8,477 nucleotides of DNA from Caccousia sp900752115 (GTDB lineage: Bacteria; Bacillota; Clostridia; Oscillospirales; Acutalibacteraceae). Under the pieces are notes generated by a model that did no database searches, was not told where the DNA came from, and saw only the letters and a list, made by a program, of their open reading frames with translations. Position 1 is the first letter of the stretch, and each line of letters begins with the position of its first letter. Shown piece after piece: positions 4,859 through 8,477 of this stretch. A program made the position numbers and the translations under genes. Location: NCBI GenBank assembly GCA_902472225.1, contig CABRNB010000115.1:1-8477 (forward strand), written 5' to 3'.

Positions 4859-6025
4859 TCACAATTTAAGTAAAATTTCCTTCCGCTCGCTCTCCGGCAA
4901 AAGGCTTTTCCTGCGAATCATGTCTCTTACTACAGCATCAACCATACTGTATGTGAGGCGGACACGGAATTCTCCGTCTTTCCGGAGAAAAGCTCCCTCA
5001 CCGTGTGTCAACTCGTAGAATCCATCCATGCGGGATAATGTGCTGCCATGAAAATATGGAGGACACAGAAAATCTCTGCCAGCTTCCAGCGGCGTGGGGA
5101 GCTGCGTCACATAGAATTTATACAGTTTGGAGCAGTTATATGCCGAGTGAATCAGGTCTTCCAGCCAAGGCTGCCAATCGGCGCTTTGGAGATCGTCGAT
5201 TGTCAGTAACCGTTCCGTTACTCCTTCCGGTTCTTCCAGTTCATCATCCTCGTCCTCGGGTTCAATATCTTCCCGTTTCTCGACTTCTTCCTCCTCGGGT
5301 TCCTTTTCAGGAGCCTCCGTCATCGTCTCCTTGGACGGTTCGCTCTCCTGCTTCGCTGTGCTTTCAGCGTCCCAAGGAAGGGCAATGGGCACTGCCGGTT
5401 CCCTCTGTGCGTCGGAGATTAACTCCAGCGCAGTTCTCATGCTCATGTCGCCGGAAGCGACTTCCGCTTTCTGCTCCGGCGTAAGCTTTTCCGTGATACT
5501 TTTGTACCGCCGGATCTGACGGTCGCTGACGTTGAGGAGCGCCGCCAGACCTTTTTGCAGCGGGCCGGTATACTCGCCGGATTCCCGCATCCGCCGCAGC
5601 AGCGTGTCCGCGTCCATGTAAAAGCGAAGCTTCTGCTCCGCCGAATAATCCCGGGCGCTGAGATTCGCGCTGTGCAGCATGAGCTGCGCACGGTCGGGGG
5701 AAAGGCCGCTATACACTCGACAGGGGATACGTTTCCAGCCGAGTGTATTGATGGCCTTAAACCGCTTTTCCCCTGAGATCAAGGTGTAATGCCCCTCGTT
5801 TTCCTGATGCACTACAAGAGGATGAAGCAAGCCGTTGACCTTAATGTCTTCGGCAAGCGCTTCCAGCTCATCCCGTGTATCTGCTTCGGAGTAGGGGTTG
5901 TTTTCCGCGAAGTAGATGAGATCGGCGTCTACCAGCTCGTCGCGGGCGACGGTTTCCATTGCCGAAGCTCTGTCTTGTACCTTTTGCAATCCCTTTGTGA
6001 TTGCCGTCAAATCAATTTTCGCCAT
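4859..6025 (-). CDS. parB: ParB/Spo0J family partition protein with acidic linker and extra C-terminal domain
   Basis: This 388-residue protein is a ParB/Spo0J-type centromere-binding protein, the DNA-binding partner of ParA in segregation. The N-terminal ParB nuclease-like (CTP-binding) fold is recognised from NNPY (42-45), LAEDIKVNGLLHPLVV (57-72) and the hallmark GEKRFKA (85-91), equal to the family's GERRxRA box. Helical DNA-binding elements follow at about 125-205, including a helix-turn-helix-like GLAALLNVSDRQIRRYKSI (159-177). A strongly acidic linker (226-270, mostly Glu/Asp/Pro) joins this to a C-terminal region (271-388) I do not recognise, where chromosomal ParB has a short dimerisation domain. 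The ATG overlaps the end of parA by 14 bases, and its GGAGG site lies within parA, so the two are translationally coupled. On an integrated element the pair probably stabilises the circular form or organises it for transfer. Confidence 0.9.
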   Translation of the reverse strand: MAKIDLTAITKGLQKVQDRASAMETVARDELVDADLIYFAENNPYSEADTRDELEALAEDIKVNGLLHPLVVHQENEGHYTLISGEKRFKAINTLGWKRIPCRVYSGLSPDRAQLMLHSANLSARDYSAEQKLRFYMDADTLLRRMRESGEYTGPLQKGLAALLNVSDRQIRRYKSITEKLTPEQKAEVASGDMSMRTALELISDAQREPAVPIALPWDAESTAKQESEPSKETMTEAPEKEPEEEEVEKREDIEPEDEDDELEEPEGVTERLLTIDDLQSADWQPWLEDLIHSAYNCSKLYKFYVTQLPTPLEAGRDFLCPPYFHGSTLSRMDGFYELTHGEGAFLRKDGEFRVRLTYSMVDAVVRDMIRRKSLLPESERKEILLKL

Positions 6026-6803
6026 GTGTGTTTCCTCCCTCCAAGCGCTGGATAATTTCGTCCGTCAGCGCTGTGTAATCCGTACAGCCGTTGCTTCTTC
6101 TCGCGTAGAGATTGATGGGCTTGTGCGCGTTGATTGCTGCCGAAAGAGCGGAGTTCTTTCTAATCAACGTGCGGAAGCAAGGGAATATATCCTGCCTCTG
6201 TAAAGCTTCCGTGTACGCCTTCTTATTGGCTGTGCGCTCGTAAATCGTTACGAGCACTCCCAGCACGTCCAGCGATGGATTCACACCCTGCCGGATTTCC
6301 ACCAGCTCGTTTGCCATGCACAGCAGGCCGTGGATGGCGTAGTCATCCGGGATGGTAGGGAGGATGACATAATCCGCATATGCCAAGGCGTTGGTCTTGA
6401 TCCGGTTCCCGCTGGGTGGGCAATCCATAAAGATGTAATCATACGCGGAGGAAACATCTGCCATGGCTTCCCGCAGCGTGTATTCCTGCCTGCGGGTTTT
6501 CATCATAAGAAACGTTTCCACATCCTTGAAATCGTAGGAGCCGGGGAGAAGGTCGAGGTTTTCGATTCCTGTAGGCCGGATGGCCTCCCTCGCCTTGTTC
6601 TTTCCCATCATCACGCCGGTGATGCTGGGGAGGGAATCGTCGTACAGATCATAGTACGAGGTTGCGTAGCTCTGCGGATCGAGATCGACCAATAAAACAC
6701 GGAACCCCTTTTCGGCCAAAATTGCCGAAAGATTGACGGCGGTCGTGGTCTTACCCACGCCCCCTTTTTCGTAAGTAACTGCAATGATTTTTGTCTTTCC
6801 CAT
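6012..6803 (-). CDS. parA: ParA/Soj family partition ATPase
   Basis: This 263-residue protein is a ParA/MinD-type ATPase, which uses ATP-dependent non-specific DNA binding to move or hold ParB-bound DNA. The deviant Walker A box KGGVGKTTT (13-21) has the signature first lysine. LLVDLDPQ (37-44) is Walker A', and YDYIFMDCPPS (121-131) is Walker B. The C-terminal half, with NKKAYTEALQ and RKNSALSAAINAHKPI, is also typical of Soj. Length is normal for the chromosomal/Soj class, without the N-terminal helix-turn-helix of larger plasmid ParA proteins, so autorepression through such a domain is not expected. AAAGGAGAG precedes the ATG. A strong hairpin with A/T runs lies 30 bases upstream, and the integrase diverges beyond it. 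It is the first gene of the minus-strand block. Confidence 0.95.
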   Translation of the reverse strand: MGKTKIIAVTYEKGGVGKTTTAVNLSAILAEKGFRVLLVDLDPQSYATSYYDLYDDSLPSITGVMMGKNKAREAIRPTGIENLDLLPGSYDFKDVETFLMMKTRRQEYTLREAMADVSSAYDYIFMDCPPSGNRIKTNALAYADYVILPTIPDDYAIHGLLCMANELVEIRQGVNPSLDVLGVLVTIYERTANKKAYTEALQRQDIFPCFRTLIRKNSALSAAINAHKPINLYARRSNGCTDYTALTDEIIQRLEGGNTHGEN

Positions 6804-6805
6804 GA

Positions 6806-6834
6806 TTGTCTCTCCTTTGCATTTTTGGTATAAA
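6806..6834 (+). promoter_or_regulatory. Possible integrase promoter
   Basis: TTGTCT (6806-6811) and TATAAA (6829-6834) are 17 bases apart, upstream of the integrase. The -35 is poor. Transcription would begin near 6841, inside the hairpin at 6833-6867, so the integrase message would lack the hairpin's left arm and escape termination there. Confidence 0.3.
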
Positions 6835-6867
6835 AAAAGAGGCGAGCTTACAGCCTGCCTCTTTTTT
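6833..6867. terminator. Bidirectional terminator-like hairpin between parA and the integrase
   Basis: An 11-bp stem of five A and AGAGGC (6833-6843) pairs with GCCTCT and five T (6857-6867). Inside it, after a small mismatch, GCT/AGC pairs around a TAC loop. A- and T-runs flank both sides, so it would work in both directions. It lies in the leader of both divergent genes rather than after a gene, suggesting insulation from read-through or attenuation. Confidence 0.75.
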
Positions 6868-6894
6868 GCATAATTATGGATGTTAAAAAATGTG

Positions 6895-6902
6895 GGAAGG
6901 TG
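6895..6902 (+). promoter_or_regulatory. Ribosome binding site that decides the integrase start
   Basis: GGAAGGTG lies 5 bases before the ATG at 6908. The upstream in-frame ATG at 6890 overlaps the site and has no good ribosome binding site of its own, so 6908 is preferred. Confidence 0.6.
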
Positions 6903-6907
6903 AAATT

Positions 6908-7819
6908 ATGACTTTTTCGGAATTGGCTCAAACCTGGCTTGATTTGTACAAAAAGGGGATTGTAAAGGACAATACCTTTTGGGGAACATATTATAATCCT
7001 ACCATAAAACACTTAATACCATACTTCGGGGAGAAAGAGATCGATTCAATCCTGCCCATCCATGTTCAAGCATACTTCCGGAATATAGAAAGTGATTTTG
7101 CTTTGGAAACACTCAAAAAACACCGGGTTGCGTTGAAAGCAATATTTGCTTGTGGTGTAGAAAATGGGTTTTGCAAGCGGAATCCTGTTACAAAATCCTT
7201 GGTGTTAGTAAGTAAAAAAAGCAAATTAAAAAAACGTACATATCAAGAAGAACAATATAGAGTTATTTGGAATTATGCTCTATCTCATCCGTTTGGATTG
7301 TCCATATTATTGTTGATGGAACTTGGAATCAGCCGAAGTGAACTGTTGGGAATTCGCTGGCGAGATATTGACTTAATCCAAAGAACCATTTCTATAGAAA
7401 ATGGAACGGTAAGTCAGAAAAGCGTTGAAACAGGCCATTGGGGAATCGTTACCGATGGGCTAAAAAACGAATATCGTGAGCGAATAATACCCATCAGTAA
7501 AACTCTTGCCGCTGCCATTTCCGTTACACCGAGATCAGAATCTGGTTTCTTAATCTCTAGTCCTCGTGGTAAAGTATATGATCCCCAAAATTGGTACAAA
7601 CGTGTGTATAAGGTGTTTATGAATGATCTGAAGAATTACGATCCATCTTTACCTTGTCTCACTCCTCATGAGCTGCGACACACAAGGGCAACCTTTTGGG
7701 TAGACAGTGGCCTAAACTTGCTAGAAGTCGCATATCTGGGCGGTTGGACAAACTTACAAATGCTGCGCAAACGTTACTACCATGTTAATATCTCCAGACT
7801 GCGAGAAAAAATAGGTTAA
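6908..7819 (+). CDS. int: Tyrosine recombinase / phage-type integrase
   Basis: This 303-residue protein (309 if the ATG at 6890 is used) is a site-specific tyrosine integrase. The N-terminal SAM-like core-binding domain (about 1-95) begins MTFSELAQTWLDLYKKG. In the catalytic domain the residues are Arg143 (GISRSELLGIRW), Lys186 (TDGLKNEYRERIIPI), His254 and Arg257 (TPHELRHT), Trp280 (LGGWT, taking the place of the usual second His), and nucleophile Tyr290 (RKRYYH). All are intact. It seems to lack the separate arm-binding domain of longer Tn916-type integrases, although the first residues may serve that role. The gene is clearly more AT-rich than parAB and the relaxase. It points towards a tRNA-Val fragment 118 bases downstream, the expected attachment site. 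No excisionase gene is seen in the window; it may lie elsewhere in the element. Confidence 0.93.
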   Translation: MTFSELAQTWLDLYKKGIVKDNTFWGTYYNPTIKHLIPYFGEKEIDSILPIHVQAYFRNIESDFALETLKKHRVALKAIFACGVENGFCKRNPVTKSLVLVSKKSKLKKRTYQEEQYRVIWNYALSHPFGLSILLLMELGISRSELLGIRWRDIDLIQRTISIENGTVSQKSVETGHWGIVTDGLKNEYRERIIPISKTLAAAISVTPRSESGFLISSPRGKVYDPQNWYKRVYKVFMNDLKNYDPSLPCLTPHELRHTRATFWVDSGLNLLEVAYLGGWTNLQMLRKRYYHVNISRLREKIG

Positions 7820-7827
7820 ATTTGAAG

Positions 7828-7851
7828 TTTGACCCTTTATTTGACCCTTTA
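7828..7851. repeat. Tandem 12-bp repeat, candidate integrase arm-type sites
   Basis: TTTGACCCTTTA occurs twice head-to-tail (7828-7839 and 7840-7851), immediately after the integrase stop and about 87 bases before the tRNA junction. Direct repeats at this place are typical arm-type binding sites of tyrosine integrases; that role is inferred here. Confidence 0.6.
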
Positions 7852-7923
7852 CAGAGCCATAACGTCCCCCAATCAGTTTTTCTGATATACAATACGCTTT
7901 TCCTACACCGTTTTCATCACAAG

Positions 7924-7950
7924 ATATGGAAAATATCCTTGACGTGCGAA
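7924..7950. other. Integration core site (att junction)
   Basis: Pairing to a tRNA holds for the sequence from about 7938 rightwards and fails to its left. The boundary lies at the 5' edge of the anticodon loop TTGACGT (7939-7945). On the element side, GATAT...ATATC (7924-7937) forms a small inverted repeat. Tyrosine integrases often cross over within the anticodon loop, so this is read as the right attachment site. Confidence 0.65.
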
Positions 7951-7983
7951 GGGTCATAGGTTCGAGTCCTATATCGTCCACCA
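7938..7983 (+). tRNA. 3' half of a tRNA-Val(GAC) gene, left by integration (not a whole tRNA)
   Basis: From the anticodon loop onward the tRNA is complete: loop TTGACGT with anticodon GAC at 7941-7943, 3' anticodon stem GCGAA, variable GGGTC, T arm ATAGG-TTCGAGT-CCTAT (7956-7972), acceptor strand ATCGTCC, discriminator A and an encoded CCA (7981-7983). The 5' part is absent: no TTCGC stem partner lies before the loop, and there is no D arm. The anticodon loop equals that of known tRNA-Val(GAC) apart from one purine. A functional full-length copy is expected at the other end of the element, outside the window. The identity rests on the anticodon belonging to the tRNA-derived part. Confidence 0.8.
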
Positions 7984-7984
7984 G

Positions 7985-8019
7985 AAAAGCTCCGAAACCG
8001 TATGGTTTCGGAGCTTTTT
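7985..8019 (+). terminator. Rho-independent terminator after the tRNA end
   Basis: A perfect 15-bp stem starts with AAAAGCTCCGAAACC, has a GTAT loop, and ends in a run of five T. It is spaced one base after the tRNA CCA, as expected for the original tRNA-Val transcript, so it should be host sequence. The A-run on the left would also let it act on the minus strand. Confidence 0.9.
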
Positions 8020-8279
8020 GCATTGGTAAATTGCGAATGGGATTCTCCTTTCTCCCAATAGCGGCTTGCAGGGTAAAATCCGGAGACGGAACCGCTTTCC
8101 TCTTTTACCCCTCTCTCCAAACAGGCGGAACGGTTCTCTTTTTCGGTGCTGGGAAAACGCGCCCGGAGCGTGTATGATAAAAGCGTGGCCACACACAGTA
8201 GAGAAACCGGTCAAACAGAGGGAACGTGCCAAATCGGAGCACATCCCCCTTTGCCGGGCAAAATATGGGAGGAACCATC
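8020..8279. other. Non-coding host-side stretch
   Basis: I see no supported gene, RNA or repeat here. The open frames are short and lack ribosome binding sites. TATGAT at about 8171-8176 could be a -10 element for the XRE gene, but no convincing -35 accompanies it. Confidence 0.5.
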
Positions 8280-8408
8280 ATGGAGCTTGGAAATAAAATC
8301 AGAGAGCTTCGGCTGAAAAAATCCGCCACGCAAGAACAGCTGGCCAAACGGCTTCACGTCTCCGCGCAGTGTGTCAGCAAGTGGGAAACCGGGGTATCAC
8401 TTAGATAA
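8280..8408 (+). pseudogene. XRE-family repressor, truncated after the helix-turn-helix
   Basis: The 42 codons encode the start of a Cro/CI-type DNA-binding domain: MELGNKIRELRLKKSATQEQLAKRL, then VSAQCVSKWETGVSL and an early stop. The HTH helices (about residues 16-36) and the conserved KWETG are present. Family members normally continue with PDI and a further helix, then often a long C-terminal part, all of which are lost. A GGGAGGA site at 8267-8273 supports the ATG at 8280 over a longer frame from 8226. The break falls at about 8400, next to an inverted pair GGTATC...GATACC (8393-8398, 8410-8415). The sequence to the right no longer resembles a repressor, suggesting a rearrangement or insertion rather than a point mutation. 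It could also be a real but minimal HTH peptide. Confidence 0.6.
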
Positions 8409-8477
8409 AGATACCACATCAATCCCACGCTGACTTTTGCTCAACCGATACAGCCGGAGGGCTGGATAACAAGAAAA
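8397..8477 (-). CDS. Possible C-terminal end of an unknown gene entering from the right
   Basis: A minus-strand frame is open from the right edge for 26 codons and ends in TGA at 8397-8399, reading PALRLYRLSKSQRGIDVV near its end. It stops exactly where the truncated repressor loses similarity, so it could be the end of an inserted gene. I do not recognise it, and 26 open codons can occur by chance. The plus strand is also open here in one frame. Confidence 0.15.
   Translation of the reverse strand, partial: FSCYPALRLYRLSKSQRGIDVVSLSK

Noticed and set aside
7754..8023. Minus-strand frame of 89 residues containing IGLEPMTLRTS
   Set aside because: It is the antisense of the tRNA 3' half; the GLEPMTLRT-like string is a well-known spurious translation of tRNA genes. 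The VKGQIKGQ part is the antisense of the tandem 12-bp repeats.
8226..8279. Longer N-terminus for the XRE gene (18 extra residues)
   Set aside because: The ATG at 8280 has a strong GGGAGGA site and begins exactly at the family's usual N-terminus; the extension has no ribosome binding site.

Overview
The window looks like the right-hand end of an integrated mobile element from a Gram-positive, gut-type Clostridia (Oscillospiraceae/Lachnospiraceae-like), followed by a short piece of the host chromosome. The basis is strong GGAGG-type ribosome binding sites, a SpoVG-family gene, a Firmicutes-type MobA/MobL relaxase, a class D-like sortase and an Rpn-type nuclease with GIEK repeats. The species cannot be told from the sequence alone.

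Layout. Positions 1-6803 are one long minus-strand block. In transcription order it holds ParA (6803), ParB (6025, overlapping ParA), an unrecognised 123-residue protein (4840), a SpoVG-like protein (4464), a signal-peptide plus C-terminal membrane-anchor protein (4106), a secreted sortase with an extraordinary Trp-Tyr/acidic repeat (3139), a MobA/MobL relaxase (2176, GTG start), an Rpn/PD-(D/E)XK nuclease (1188), and the first 39 codons of another secreted protein that runs off the left edge (118). A divergent tyrosine integrase (6908-7819, plus strand) is noticeably more AT-rich than the rest. It is followed by two tandem 12-bp repeats and then by the 3' half of a tRNA-Val(GAC) gene (7938-7983) with a strong terminator. 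I read 7938 as the right attachment junction: the element lies to the left and the host chromosome to the right. On the host side there is only a truncated XRE-type repressor (8280-8408).

How the parts fit. Integrase and tRNA site give chromosomal integration. The relaxase gives mobilisation; no type IV secretion genes are in view, so this may be a mobilizable element or one part of a larger conjugative element. ParA/ParB suggests stabilisation of an excised circular form. The two secreted proteins form a surface module whose substrate is unknown. An 18-bp near-palindrome occurs identically in the leaders of the relaxase and of the surface-protein operon, which suggests shared control or a shared DNA-binding site (for example of the element's own ParB).

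The most unusual items are the sortase with its Trp-Tyr tetrad repeat, the duplicated palindrome with compensated flanks, and the well-defined tRNA-Val junction.
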